Below are positions 41,101 through 48,105 of a stretch of 60,000 bases of DNA, piece by piece. The DNA is from Glandiceps talaboti (lineage: Eukaryota; Hemichordata; Enteropneusta; Spengelidae), in assembly GCF_964340395.1 (NCBI RefSeq), contig NC_135550.1:27514176-27574175 (forward strand), read 5' to 3'. The position numbers and the translations under genes are program-made. Numbering within the stretch: position 1 is the first letter of the stretch; the number at the start of each line of letters is the position of its first letter. Under the pieces are notes generated by a model. That model was not told the DNA's origin. It was given only the letters and a program-made list of their open reading frames with translations, and did no database searches.

Positions 41101-44100
41101 AAACTAAGAATGCAACTATAAAAGATGCTGCATGGGAGAAATCAGTGTTTATACCATCAACAGATCAGACAGGAAATGTATGATTTTGTATGGCATCAGA
41201 ATATGAATAAATTAAGTACAAAAAAAACTTCTTTGCAGTTAAATTTATGAATTGAATTTCATCCAAATGCACATTTACTAAAAACTCACTTTTCATGTTT
41301 CACTTTTGACCAAGAAATAAAAAGATAGAAATATAATTGAAAAGAAATAATTGGGTATACACCATAGGGTCTGATAATACTCATCCAATTCACAACACAA
41401 CTGTGGACATCAGACCATGGACAAACGGAACCTGTTACAAACAAGGAAAGTAAACAACTGAATTGGATTAATAACACTTGGCACAGCATGTTGGAAGTAC
41501 AGAGACTTGTATTACATTCCATCATTTGATAAGAACAGTCTTATGGCCACTTTTTACATAGTAGTTCATGTTCACAAACAATTTCCAGCTCCCCTCCACG
41601 CATTTCGTATACATGTTAAGAGGCAATAAAACTGTCTTATCAAACTATGTGTGTAATACAAGGCTCTGCTGTTCCAACAAGCTGAGCCAAGTGTTATTAA
41701 TCCAATTAATTTGTTTACTTTTCCTGTTTGTAAGAGGTTCTGGTTGTCCACTGTCTGATGTCGGTAGTTGTAAAAAGGCCCCTTATGTTACTGTGTTTTC
41801 ATACAGCTGAACAAACATCAGATAATTATAACCAGTGCTTTCTTTGGAATACTTTTCTTGTACACATTCATTCAGTCTCAAAATCAATGATTATTTTGTC
41901 AATGCTTTTAAAATTGGCACCACTTACCAGCCAGCTAAATCTACTAAGTTTATTTTACTAACTATTTCACTTGGCAGATTGTCTTCTAACTTGGCCTGAA
42001 AATAAGATAAAAAAGACAAGACCAAGATTACCAAAAACTGATATCCTAATAGTGTGCTAATTGTGTCAATGTCACTAAATGACACCCAGAAAGGAGGACT
42101 GTCGTCATGACAACATGGCTAGAAGGATCAACGTTGGTTTCACAGTTGGTCTTGCATGGCTTATCCAAGGTTTTCAGGTTGGTCCTTTACACAAAGTCAC
42201 TGTATGGCCCCAGGCTAATCTGAGACAATACACCATTCTGTCTACCTGTACTCGCTACTTATCTCTCAACACCAATTTTGGTCATTTCTTTTAAAATACC
42301 AGGTGGTTATGACAGTAAATGCCGTCTCAACATAGACTATTGAATGCAATAATGCTATTTAAAGTGGTCATCCATGCAGGTAGAATATAAAAAAAGATTT
42401 GGCCCTGTCATGATACTAATATGGGCTGTGTTTTGTAAAGGGGCGCCACTTACGTACACAATGAAAATCATAACAATGCCAACAAGATGGCACCCATGTC
42501 ATTTCCAAAAAATAAAAGAATGAATAGAACGAAATAAAAAAAAAATTGTTAAATTGGTTTGAAAAAGTCAGTAGCTGGAAAGACAATAATAAGATCTGAC
42601 AAGTATTTATAGCTAGGAGCCATTGATGAGTCACGACAAAACAGAAATGAGGAAAGCTTTTGGCAAGTAGACCCCATTTCTTTTTCCATTTTCTGACAAC
42701 ATAAATATTTTGTCTTTCTTCTAAATCTTGATTTGAAAACTCAAGTATGTTAGCTTTCTTGTCTTTTAAAGTGAACTGACAAGGTATGTCTGGCAGGCAT
42801 TACAAGTACATTCTTGGTGTTGATGAAACCACTCTGGGGAATACTCAACCACTAGATTACTCCTTCTAATCTTCTTAGCATGAGATGAAAACATTCAAAG
42901 ACTTGTAATACACTGCCAACAATATGGCCGCCTAATTTAGGCCTATTTGTGTGTTGTGTTTATCTGGGAAAAGACGATCAGATAGGTTGTAATTCTCACC
43001 TGAGTAAAGTTTAATGTAAATATAGCATGTGATCTACTACTTGATTCATGCATGTGTGTGGCTGCTGTCGTTCGGTTCGCATTGCCTTTGTCTATTAGCA
43101 TCTGGACTGCAGCTAAATCTGATACGGTATGCCAAGATAAGTCTGAAGGAGCAAGACAACAAAACCAGTTACGCATGAGGATGAATTCAATGAATTTTTG
43201 AAAGTTTTAGAACATGGCCTTGAAGGCAGTATCTGCATTTATTCAGTTTTGACAAGCACACAAGTTTTGGCACCATGCCTAGATGGGTACGAAATAATTT
43301 ATTTTTTATGACTACAAAGCTAGGAAGAGACAGACAAAAGTTCAGGGCCTCATTGCAAAGACAACCTTTACATAGTTTACAAGTTTTTACAACATATAAC
43401 AAATCTCGCCATTAGATTAAAGTATAAATTACTCAGCTTGTTGAAAGACATAATATGACTTCTGATCATGTTAGAACAACTACAGACATAAACGGTTTTG
43501 GATAAATGAAACAATACTTTGTTAAACATCTTTTACACACCTCTCTTGTGTTTGATAGAGTTTGGTGGTTTTTGTATCGATTTTGTAATTTACACTTGAT
43601 AGTAAACTTGATGGCCTAGTTATATTACACATCATCAAACAGTCCAGGACCTATAATTTGAATAAGTCAATGTCTGTATACTATTGCTATGTTCTATTGT
43701 ACGATACAACACACACTATTAATCAGGTTGAGGATGCTTTGTTATATCTTTTTATTTCCTCTTTCTAATTAAATGCAAAATCAATTCTATTGATATCAAG
43801 TAATCAACGTGTATTTTGTGCCATTGCCAAAATGTTTTAATTTGCTTCGCTCCACTGCGTAGTAGCAGATACAGGTCAGGGATTCCTAATGGAGATGACC
43901 AGAGTTATTATAAATATTACAACTATTGATTTCACTGGGGTGAAAAACCAAGAATATTTTTAATGATGGCCAATTTTATTATCTTGTATGGTTTCTATGA
44001 TATACCATACTTCCTATTAAATGTTTGCAATTATTGGTTGAAACTGAGACAAGCTTATTTAGTTACAAGTTTGGATACAAGACCCATACATTGTGTGGAA

Positions 44101-46576
44101 AGGAAGTATCAATGTTGTACAGTGTATACTACCATTAGAAAGTATAATCTCAAATGATAGTATAATCTGCTGACATCAACCCAGACAATGGGCTTACCTT
44201 GTACATAAGGACCTTCAATTGGATGTTCTCTAACTTTGAGTGTATACATGTGTTTATTGTGTGCCTGTAGCAGATCACGTACTCTTTCATTGTAAATTTC
44301 CAAGTAGCTGTAAAGTTAGATAACATAGGATGAGATAGAGACAAATACTAAAGACAAAATTGCATTACTTGACTTCAATGTAATATTAAATATAATAAGG
44401 TTTGAGTAAATCTTTATTTATTATCGAGTTACAATAAACTCAATTTTTTCTCTAAAATATCTGCATTAAATTTAGTTTACAATCATGATAATATAATGAA
44501 TCTGAAATTGACACTAAAAGAATCCACAGAGCAAGGGCAGGGTCCTTGGATACGATATGATGCACAAGATATAACTGGCCATAATTTGACACCTCTCAGT
44601 TGTGTTCCTTAGAATTACTTTGCATAAATATGTATAGGTGGTAACTGTAAGATTATATGAAAAGTTTTACAAATATGTATATGTATACAGACTGTGTTTA
44701 CAATCAATCTTGTAGAAAATTTAGCTTTTATTGTCCAGGGTGTCAGGATAATGAAGAGCTCTCATCAATCCTTCCTTTGCATTTCTAAAGACAAGAACTG
44801 TTTTTGTACATCAGCAAGTCGTGTTCTGCTTAATGCCTGTCTGTTACTGAAAAGGACAGTCTGTAGAGTATTATCGTATAAATACTTGTAAATTCCTATA
44901 GGAAATAAGCCTTGGCTTTAATAGTGGACAGCAAGTCTTTTATTTACCTGGATCTGATAAAATAGATTTCCTGTCCTCTATCATTTTAACATTGCATTAT
45001 TAAAGAGTAAGTGTGTGGAACTATATACATACATCTGGGCATCATTACCAAGTCAAACATATGATAAAAGAGTAGACAACAGTGATTTGTTATGTTTGGT
45101 TATCTACATGGTCAATTAATTGCTGCATGTTTTAATTTCAGTCAAGCACAAGCACTCTGCTATAATTTTGTGTATTTTCGTCTAAAAATATACATGAAAA
45201 TCAATGATGCACAAATAATACTTAACATCTCTATAGCAAATAATTAAACTGGTTGACACTTGGCGGTTGGCAGTGAACAAACCAAGCAGTGAGTGCTATA
45301 TTTACCTGACTTCTATTTTGAAAGTAATTCCTTCTTCTAGAAAGTCATCTACTCGACTGCAAAGTCCTTCACATATTCTGGGAATCAGACCAAGTTCCAT
45401 CTATGACAAAAAACACGATAATTGTAAAATTGAAATTGTAATATCAAAACCGACAACCAATACAGTTACTGGACAAATAAATACCTTATACTTATAAGAG
45501 TCTATATTGTACATCATACAATACCTTAATCAGAACACAAAATATGATTATATTGTATATTTGCAATACAAGAATCTTGTCAAAATATTACAAACAAGTC
45601 AACTGTAACTATGTCACTCACAATTCTTCATGTTGATCAACATATACTGGAGAAACACTCAATATATAAATATAATGGTGGTTTATATAATGAAATGATT
45701 TCAACTGGTAGCTATTACTTATGTCATGTGTTACTTTGGATGAATAAAGGTGTAAAGTAGACTGACAGTATCACCACCATCATCACCAACACCATCATCA
45801 TCCTCTTCTTCTTTTCAATATTTTCTTTCATATTTATCATTCTCATTCAATTGGGTAATTTTCAAAGGTAACTATTGTTATCTAATTGTATTCACAATCA
45901 TCAACAACCCTATTTATATTCTGTACATGTTCCTAAAAGGTTTTTAATTTCCTCTGTCACAAAAACACAGGAAAGTGTGGATAGCAGGCTGAGTGTAAAT
46001 TTGTAGGTAAGCACTCCTAAATCTCATGAATCATATCACCCAAATGATAAACATCTAAATATACATGTCACTTTTTTTTGAAAGGTTGGCGAAAAGTTGT
46101 GACCAATGTTGATATATAAGGTAGTTGAAACAGTAATATTGCATGGATACAATGATAATGGTGTTGTTATATACCTTAGAAAACCTGCAAGGCTTTCTAT
46201 TAAAGCTAAGGAAACCCCTAGGCTTTTCAGGCACAGGATCATTTAATGAGTATCATTTGACATTTTCCAGTCTTATTTTGTACTTTTCCACTACCATTAT
46301 CTCACAGCAACTATCCATTATACCAATCTGTCATGGAATAAGATCTCTCCCTTACAGCAGTAATGAAGATTGTTTCCAGAGGTAATATACCTTTTGGAGC
46401 TTATTAATCCCTAATTTGTTTTAGGAATAATTAAGAAATGAGATCCCATGCTGCTTTACCTGTTTTCCCATCATAGTGTAGGACTTTCCAGAACCCGTTT
46501 GACCGTATGCAAAAACACAAGCATTGTAGCCTTCAAAGGCTGCATCTAGCACCTCCGTCCCAAGATCTTGAAATAT
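1..46576 (-). CDS. STARD9: STARD9/KIF16A-like giant kinesin-3 (partial, 21 exons in window)
   Basis: Exons, in transcript order: 46576-46460, 45400-45306, 44307-44198, 43142-43000, 41995-41928, 40665-40568, 37462-37274, 35847-35750, 35036-34959, 34541-34413, 33713-33594, 32611-32560, 32178-32041, 26809-26727, 26381-26337, 24938-24876, 22867-22719, 22421-22368, 21414-21194, 20641-17619, 17192-1. Every junction is GT-AG and phases are consistent throughout (5,073 nt before the giant exon, divisible by 3). Order: kinesin motor with P-loop and both switches, FHA domain, coiled coil, then a vast disordered tail. KIF16B shares the motor, FHA and the NP-Q-LE...RKL coiled-coil start. The Ser-rich loop-12 insertion and the giant tail exon instead point to STARD9. 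Vertebrate STARD9 is a microtubule motor with mitotic spindle-pole/centrosome roles and a C-terminal START domain. Both ends are missing here: about 75 N-terminal motor residues and everything beyond position 1. Ortholog assignment is inference from domain order and the insertion; the kinesin-3 identity is secure. Confidence 0.93.
570..2120 (-). repeat. Longer coding repeat, 3 clear copies plus 1 degenerate
   Basis: Three copies, at about 1865-2120, 1562-1821 and 1015-1280, each run from (S/F)(I/L)EDVLS(L/I)P through RME(V/I/L)PSES-VT(Y/F)(E/D)TL then LATEEG-x-x-ERV to KPEVL. The shared DNA core cttctgttgc or cttctgtggc sits at 1961, 1661 and 1109. A fourth, weaker copy with [14 protein letters not shown] lies around 570-720. 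Copy spacing is 300 and 552 bp. Function is unknown. The conserved hydrophobic/acidic blocks in otherwise disordered sequence suggest a binding motif. Confidence 0.8.
6750..6818 (-). repeat. Short motif copy 2: [15 protein letters not shown]
   Basis: Coding strand reads [18 protein letters not shown] followed by ARKKRR. It shares QRVP(S/T)FILLE(D/E) with the copy at 7684-7752, about 930 bp away. The basic tail ARKKRRIS also looks like a monopartite nuclear import signal. Confidence 0.8.
7684..7752 (-). repeat. Short motif copy 1: [15 protein letters not shown]
   Basis: Coding strand reads [20 protein letters not shown]. It is nearly identical to a second copy at about 6750-6815 and sits just downstream (C-terminal side) of the tandem array. 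The pattern is basic, then VP-x-FILLE, then basic again. This is a hydrophobic short linear motif embedded in disordered sequence. Confidence 0.8.
7918..11935 (-). repeat. Coding tandem array, ~59 units of ~23 residues (69 bp)
   Basis: On the coding strand the unit approximates VLDQPKDSM-x-(I/V)[12 protein letters not shown]. I count about 59 degenerate units over 4.0 kb, close to 4,018/69. Most units are 23 residues, and some are shortened to 16-20 or extended to ~32. The D/E-x-S-P core recurs in well over half the units. The plus-strand hallmark is ttggttgatcaagga. Units are divergent but frame-preserving throughout, suggesting old expansion under coding constraint. I recognise no named family for this repeat. 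Confidence 0.9.
12888..12935 (-). repeat. Short motif copy: [15 protein letters not shown]
   Basis: Second copy of the GR(K/R)-x-x-x-M-x-E helix-like motif, about 600 bp (200 residues) C-terminal of the first. Preceding residues QVT resemble VNLLMI only in hydrophobicity, so the match is confined to about 13 residues. Confidence 0.7.
13224..13247. repeat. In-frame (ACCATC)4 microsatellite
   Basis: Four ACCATC units on the plus strand encode a Gly-Asp alternation (GDGDGDGD) on the coding strand of the giant exon. The period is a multiple of 3, so length changes would keep frame. Confidence 0.9.
13494..13545 (-). repeat. Short motif copy: [14 protein letters not shown]
   Basis: Coding strand reads [20 protein letters not shown]. 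It is paired with [15 protein letters not shown] at about 12888-12930. The shared pattern is GR(K/R)(S/A)xxM(K/R)E(I/L)(K/Q)E, an amphipathic helix-like element preceding the array in the protein. Confidence 0.72.
17193..17618 (-). other. Intron between the 3-kb and giant exons
   Basis: 425-bp intron, donor gtaagtatgg and acceptor tcattctag. Its main content is the 33-bp perfect inverted repeat listed separately. An in-frame stop lies just upstream of the giant exon inside the acceptor, so the two exons are not one continuous frame. Confidence 0.9.
17353..17435. repeat. Perfect 33-bp inverted repeat (hairpin) in intron
   Basis: Arms 17353-17385 and 17403-17435 are perfect reverse complements separated by a 17-bp loop (ctcggcctttggcctca). 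The arm starts gactgtgagttaccagaatc. It could extrude as a stem-loop in DNA or pre-mRNA, or be a foldback/MITE remnant. No target-site duplication was recognised. Confidence 0.95.
17619..20641 (-). CDS. STARD9: 3-kb exon: coiled coil plus basic disordered region
   Basis: 3,023 bp, visible residues 684-1691. The first ~130 residues are coiled coil ([20 protein letters not shown] through [20 protein letters not shown]). A basic Ser/Arg-rich, proline-containing region follows ([46 protein letters not shown]), then an acidic Ser-rich part. Visible short motifs are several QT(D/Q/K) sites and an S-S-I-P followed by R-T-T-K. Acceptor is tgtgtttacag. The donor ACAACA|gtaagt at 17618 replaces the open frame, which would otherwise run to a stop near 17538. 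No globular domain is recognised. Confidence 0.93.
20642..21193 (-). other. Intron with poly-G tract
   Basis: 552-bp intron. It holds a run of 16 G at 20778-20793 on the plus strand and otherwise AT-rich sequence. No further feature recognised. Confidence 0.85.
21194..21414 (-). CDS. STARD9: Coiled-coil exon
   Basis: Visible residues 610-683. It begins [20 protein letters not shown] and ends [20 protein letters not shown]. It is almost entirely Lys/Glu/Gln/Leu with heptad spacing, a long coiled coil expected to mediate dimerisation. The 3-prime codon is split G|GT (Gly), donor GCAG|gtaaag. Confidence 0.93.
21415..22367 (-). other. Intron with degenerate ~190-bp duplication
   Basis: 953-bp intron. 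Plus-strand blocks at about 21800-21965 and 22010-22155 share ccttctacaaat, then (g)tc-tcagaa-tg, then gaatg-tac...acagttta..aa-tca-t-tgtggtct in the same order. This suggests a diverged tandem duplication. Open frames here are unsupported. Confidence 0.6.
22368..22421 (-). CDS. STARD9: 54-bp coiled-coil exon
   Basis: It encodes (Q)[18 protein letters not shown] with split codons at both ends (CA|G and AA|A). It is charged and heptad-like, continuous with the next exon. Acceptor is acttaaag and donor AA|gtgagt. Confidence 0.86.
22719..22867 (-). CDS. STARD9: Linker exon ending MMFNPQ
   Basis: Visible residues 543-592. It is Ser/Thr-rich ([15 protein letters not shown], then [20 protein letters not shown]), then [15 protein letters not shown]. 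The (M/L)xxNP-LExE run at the junction with the next exon matches the start of the KIF16B-type coiled coil. SPVSP offers two proline-directed phosphosites. Donor is CA|gtaagt, acceptor ttttacag. Confidence 0.88.
22868..24875 (-). other. 2-kb AT-rich intron
   Basis: Holds a poly-T run (15 T, 23213-23227) and low-complexity A/T sequence. Open frames up to 129 codons here are AT-rich, cysteine/phenylalanine-heavy and lack splice or homology support. Nothing else recognised. Confidence 0.8.
24876..24938 (-). CDS. STARD9: 63-bp linker exon
   Basis: Twenty-one codons, [20 protein letters not shown] then R, phase 0/0, with acceptor cttcttttacag and donor AGA|gtgagt. It sits in the low-conservation linker between FHA and coiled coil. 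Like the preceding microexon it may be alternatively included. Confidence 0.78.
24939..26336 (-). other. 1.4-kb intron
   Basis: AT-rich, no recognised element. A possible donor near 25340 lacks a convincing acceptor and was not called. Confidence 0.75.
26337..26381 (-). CDS. STARD9: 45-bp microexon ([15 protein letters not shown])
   Basis: Fifteen codons, [15 protein letters not shown], phase 0 on both sides, with acceptor ttttcttgcag and donor CAA|gtaaat. The residues resemble a basic RRSS phosphosite. Because it is a multiple of 3 it could be an optional cassette. Support is splice sites plus frame only, with no recognised homology. Confidence 0.72.
26382..26726 (-). other. 345-bp intron
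   Basis: Separates the FRFNHP exon from the 45-bp microexon. Nothing recognised beyond the splice signals. Confidence 0.8.
26727..26809 (-). CDS. STARD9: FHA domain end, FRFNHP exon
   Basis: Visible residues 479-506. The sequence is [20 protein letters not shown] then KLRERRN. G-x-x-x-x-FRFNHPxxAAxLRxxR ends the kinesin-3 FHA domain almost invariantly. Acceptor is gttgtgtatag and donor AAC|gtaagt. It follows a 5.2-kb intron, the largest between recognised exons. Confidence 0.95.
30541..30580. repeat. (AACAC)8 microsatellite
   Basis: Eight perfect AACAC units on the plus strand. Confidence 0.97.
31390..31860. repeat. Degenerate ~70-80 bp minisatellite
   Basis: About five to six copies of a unit containing tgggggctgg, then gctacataatt, then tgtatagctttcac. 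Clear unit starts lie near 31421, 31497, 31650, 31727 and 31809. Confidence 0.8.
32041..32178 (-). CDS. STARD9: FHA domain exon 3
   Basis: Visible residues 433-478. [20 protein letters not shown] then [17 protein letters not shown] and [13 protein letters not shown] corresponds to the S/E-x-x-H-C signature of FHA domains and VNG to the late strand turn. It follows QDIV directly, giving QDIVLRG as in KIF16-type kinesins. The FHA domain would bind phosphothreonine partners or pack on the motor to control dimerisation (family knowledge). Confidence 0.95.
32179..32559 (-). other. 381-bp intron
   Basis: Between FHA exons 2 and 3. Nothing recognised. Confidence 0.85.
32560..32611 (-). CDS. STARD9: FHA domain exon 2 (GR motif)
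   Basis: Visible residues 416-432, [19 protein letters not shown] in RIGRED is the conserved FHA strand that precedes the phosphopeptide-binding loop. The 52-bp exon ends ATT G|gtaaga, and its last base plus TA of the next exon gives Val. Confidence 0.94.
32612..33593 (-). other. 982-bp intron
   Basis: Between FHA exons 1 and 2. AT-rich, no repeat or extra exon recognised. Confidence 0.85.
33594..33713 (-). CDS. STARD9: FHA domain exon 1
   Basis: Visible residues 376-415. [17 protein letters not shown] leads into [20 protein letters not shown] and HLK. The LPHLxxxxDDxLSTGxxLYHLKEG block is the conserved start of the KIF16B/STARD9 FHA module. Exon is phase 0/0, donor AAG|gtaacc. Confidence 0.95.
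33714..34412 (-). other. 699-bp intron
   Basis: Separates the neck-linker exon from FHA exon 1. Nothing recognised. Confidence 0.85.
34413..34541 (-). CDS. STARD9: Neck to FHA linker exon
   Basis: Visible residues 333-375. [20 protein letters not shown] is a Ser-containing linker, then [20 protein letters not shown]. The E-x-K-V-x-x-L-T-x-x-W-x-x-K-W pattern is the helical segment that precedes the FHA domain in kinesin-3. Exon is phase 0/0, donor CAG|gtatag. Confidence 0.94.
34542..34958 (-). other. 417-bp intron with GACA repeat
   Basis: Holds an interrupted (GACA)n microsatellite at about 34673-34762. Otherwise AT-rich. Confidence 0.88.
34673..34762. repeat. Interrupted (GACA)n microsatellite
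   Basis: Repeated gacagacagaca blocks broken by short variants such as cgaccaacagt and aagcaaa. Confidence 0.93.
34959..35036 (-). CDS. STARD9: Neck helix exon
   Basis: Visible residues 307-332, [20 protein letters not shown] then LERANM. This is the short amphipathic neck helix of kinesin-3 (VxLIRELRxEIxxLKxxL), with hydrophobics at heptad spacing. It is 78 bp and phase 0 at both ends, acceptor tttttgcag and donor ATG|gtaaga. Confidence 0.94.
35037..35749 (-). other. 713-bp intron
   Basis: Between the alpha6/neck-linker and neck-helix exons. AT-rich, nothing recognised. Confidence 0.85.
35750..35847 (-). CDS. STARD9: Motor exon, alpha6 and neck linker
   Basis: Visible residues 274-306. 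[20 protein letters not shown] is the hallmark C-terminal motor sequence ([14 protein letters not shown]), followed by [12 protein letters not shown], the neck-linker start. Acceptor is ctgtctgttcag and donor GAG|gttagt, phase 0. Together with the next exon ([13 protein letters not shown]) it gives the usual kinesin-3 INED-linker. Confidence 0.96.
35848..37273 (-). other. 1.4-kb intron
   Basis: Separates the loop-12 exon from the alpha6 exon. AT-rich. The phrase gattcactTCA(T/C)TG occurs twice, near 35960 and 36108. No gene recognised. Confidence 0.8.
37274..37462 (-). CDS. STARD9: Motor exon with Ser-rich loop-12 insertion
   Basis: Visible residues 211-273. It begins [19 protein letters not shown], then [15 protein letters not shown], before returning to the motor consensus [18 protein letters not shown] and NAKTIMVA. 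The roughly 33-residue Ser/acidic insertion sits in loop 12, where KIF1-type motors have a Lys-rich K-loop. An insertion at this place is a known STARD9 feature, reported to control stability of the human protein. Two small departures from consensus are IPYRN (usually D) and GGNAKT (usually S). The last codon is split A|CC (Thr). Confidence 0.95.
37463..40567 (-). other. 3.1-kb intron
   Basis: Lies immediately before the loop-12 insertion exon. Contains a CTCF-like partial motif near 38543 and two X-box-like motifs near 39547 and 39632 within a diverged ~85-bp duplication. No additional exon recognised. Confidence 0.8.
40568..40665 (-). CDS. STARD9: Motor exon, alpha4 ([15 protein letters not shown])
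   Basis: Visible residues 178-210. It reads [20 protein letters not shown] then [12 protein letters not shown]. This is loop 11 and helix alpha4, the main microtubule-binding element, where kinesins usually have (G/D)RLKEGANINKSL. Acceptor is ctttcccag and donor CTGG|gtaagt; the last base joins CG of the next exon to give Ala. Confidence 0.95.
40666..41927 (-). other. 1.26-kb intron with large imperfect inverted repeat
   Basis: Carries the inverted repeat listed at 41397-41772. Short open frames on both strands encode matching peptides (CNT-LC-SN-L-QVLLIQ) because of that symmetry and are not genes. Confidence 0.88.
41397..41772. repeat. Imperfect ~145-bp inverted repeat (foldback element)
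   Basis: Left arm about 41397-41543, right arm about 41627-41772, spacer about 83 bp. The reverse complement of the left arm and the right arm share long blocks such as ccaagtgttattaatccaat and gtttacttttcc/gtttactttcc. Substitutions and small indels give perhaps 80-85% identity by eye. It resembles a foldback or MITE-type transposon remnant. It carries no transposase. Confidence 0.85.
41928..41995 (-). CDS. STARD9: Motor exon with switch II (DLAG)
   Basis: Visible residues 156-178. [22 protein letters not shown] ends in the switch II motif. The next codon is split TG|T across the intron and reads Cys, so the motif is DLAGCE rather than the near-invariant DLAGSE. Acceptor is cttattttcag and donor TG|gtaagtgg. 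The catalytic Glu follows in the next exon, so ATPase chemistry should be retained. Confidence 0.93.
41996..42999 (-). other. 1.0-kb intron
   Basis: Between switch I and switch II exons. Nothing recognised beyond AT-rich sequence. Confidence 0.85.
43000..43142 (-). CDS. STARD9: Motor exon with switch I (SSRSH)
   Basis: Visible residues 108-155. It contains [19 protein letters not shown], with the switch I core SSRSH that contacts nucleotide gamma-phosphate and Mg2+. The preceding [15 protein letters not shown] is the usual helix before it. The residue before the SSRSH serines is Ser in HESSSRSH, whereas many kinesins have N-x-x-SSRSH. The His-Glu form matches what I recall for STARD9. Donor is CAG|gtgaga, phase 0. 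Confidence 0.95.
43143..44197 (-). other. 1.05-kb intron
   Basis: No feature recognised. Short open frames lack support. Confidence 0.85.
44198..44307 (-). CDS. STARD9: Motor exon, [13 protein letters not shown]
   Basis: Visible residues 71-107. It carries [14 protein letters not shown], one of the most conserved kinesin stretches (S(Y/F)xEIYNExVRDLL), then [15 protein letters not shown]. The REHPxxGPYV sequence is standard kinesin-3. Acceptor is ctaactttacag and donor CAAG|gtaagc. It joins the next exon in phase 1, giving GPYVQD. Confidence 0.95.
44308..45305 (-). other. 1.0-kb intron
   Basis: No feature recognised; AT-rich. Confidence 0.85.
45306..45400 (-). CDS. STARD9: Motor exon, alpha2 region
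   Basis: Visible residues 40-71. [20 protein letters not shown] follows the P-loop exon directly, matching the G(L/I)IPRICEGL segment of kinesin-3 motors. It ends with FKIEVS, whose last codon is split with the next exon (AG|C). Acceptor is tttgtcatag and donor AG|gtaaat. The ATG at its start is an internal methionine, not the initiator. Confidence 0.95.
45401..46459 (-). other. 1.06-kb intron with CAC/CAT/CTT run
   Basis: A short trinucleotide-rich stretch (tcaccaccatcatcaccaac, then cttctt) lies near 45771-45815. Nothing else recognised. Confidence 0.82.
46460..46576 (-). CDS. STARD9: Motor exon with P-loop (Walker A)
   Basis: Visible residues 1-39, beginning [16 protein letters not shown] and continuing [25 protein letters not shown] (residues 25-32) is the kinesin P-loop that binds nucleotide phosphate, and the [15 protein letters not shown] context is typical of kinesin-3. 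Acceptor is ...ccattgcag and donor CAG|gtaaag; both ends are phase 0. The upstream exon should supply the beta1 strand and the YxYWS-type segment, but it was not found. Confidence 0.96.
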
Positions 46577-47734
46577 CTGCAATGGAAACCAGAAAGACAG
46601 ACAACTGTCATTATTTATATCATCAATATACTATGTCACTGTATAAAACTACTTTTCTCTGCTGGGAATATTTGATATCAAATAGTGTAATGGCTGAGAG
46701 TATAATGTATGATATATTTGGAAGTATAAACAATTCCAGTTCATTTTTCATACTTGTATATTATTATGTTAGAAATGATGTTTTTCTGGGTATTTTTTGC
46801 AAAATGATAAAGCAAGTTTTTTTTTATGTTCTTATGTGATAAGTATCTCATAGCAATGATTTCTGGCTGTGAATAACAACTGTGGTGTTAAACATGACAA
46901 CTTGAAGACCTTATCTATAAAGCACTGCAATGCTTCAAGTGATAAACACTAACAGTTGAAAATAACAACATCTACACCATGACCAGAAGTGTACTTTAGG
47001 TCCCATTAAGAATTAAAATCTATGAGTGAAAAACAGTAATTGTCTGGAAAAGCTATAGAAAAAGTTGGTCAAAAACAAATGAGTGGAATCTTAAGTTACG
47101 ACTCCTCTGATAAGATAAGAATAATGGGAACACTCGGGATTGAAAACAGTCCGGTCTTTCACTGGGATTCATTACATAGCGTTTTATACTAGACCAAACA
47201 CAACAGGATGGATTCAAGGAAAGACTTCCAAAGATAACTGTTAAGTTTGAAAAAAATAAGAAGTGTATTCCATAGCATGGTCAAGCTCAGCCCTATATGA
47301 ATACATACATTCAGATACATACAAAAAAGTCATGTAAGGATGCTAATTGATCTAATAAGAGTTCTCTACAATAGATATTCTACAAGTAAATTGACACAGA
47401 ACGGAACAAAAGCCACTGTATGACAAACATCACCTTTGGTAAATAACAAAGGTAAGCCGCAGAGTGAAAACCATATGCATGACGTTGTCAAAGGATTCGG
47501 CCGATAAACAGTCAATGAACGTGTTAAAAACATGCGTGGCACAAAAAATGCAATATAGTGGATGATTGTGAAGCAGTCTGTTCTATTCCACCTTGTCAAG
47601 AAGGTAGATGACAGGATATTAAAAGATTCAATGACAGAGTATTAAAATCTTTCTAACTTGCAAAAGTCACAGTACATGTACTGTATTTTCTCATTACAGT
47701 GTAAAATTCTCATTATCTGTCACCTGTTGTTGGA

Positions 47735-47890
47735 TAACACAATATGCCTGCCACACAGGTGAGGCAGAAACACATGTGACACAGGTGAGGCAGATAACAC
47801 ATACAATATGCCACACAGGTGAGGTAGACATACAATATGCCACACAGGTGAGGTAGATGAGACAATATGTAATGCCGGGTGAGGCAGAAG
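47735..47890. repeat. ~30-bp minisatellite (acaatatgccacacaggtga)
   Basis: About five degenerate copies of acaatatgccacacaggtga followed by ggtag/ggcag, with spacing near 29-36 bp. Confidence 0.9.
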
Positions 47891-48005
47891 TTGATAGAAA
47901 AGTACCGGTAATGTCTAGTGATGTGAATCTCGATACACTAACTTGGTTAATGTATACAATGTATTATGATAACAGCACTAAGTTATGTATCCATGCAGTT
48001 TGCAG

Positions 48006-48105
48006 TGTGTCTGTCTGTCTGTGTGTGGATGTGAGTATGTGTGTCTATGTATGTGTGTGTGTATGTGTATATGTATGTATGTATGTATGTCTATATATAT
48101 GACGG
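48006..48105. repeat. TGTC/GT/TGTA compound microsatellite
   Basis: Starts as tctgtctgtctg, continues as interrupted gtgtgtatgtgtgt and ends as tatgtatgtatgtatg with a short TA run. Confidence 0.93.
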
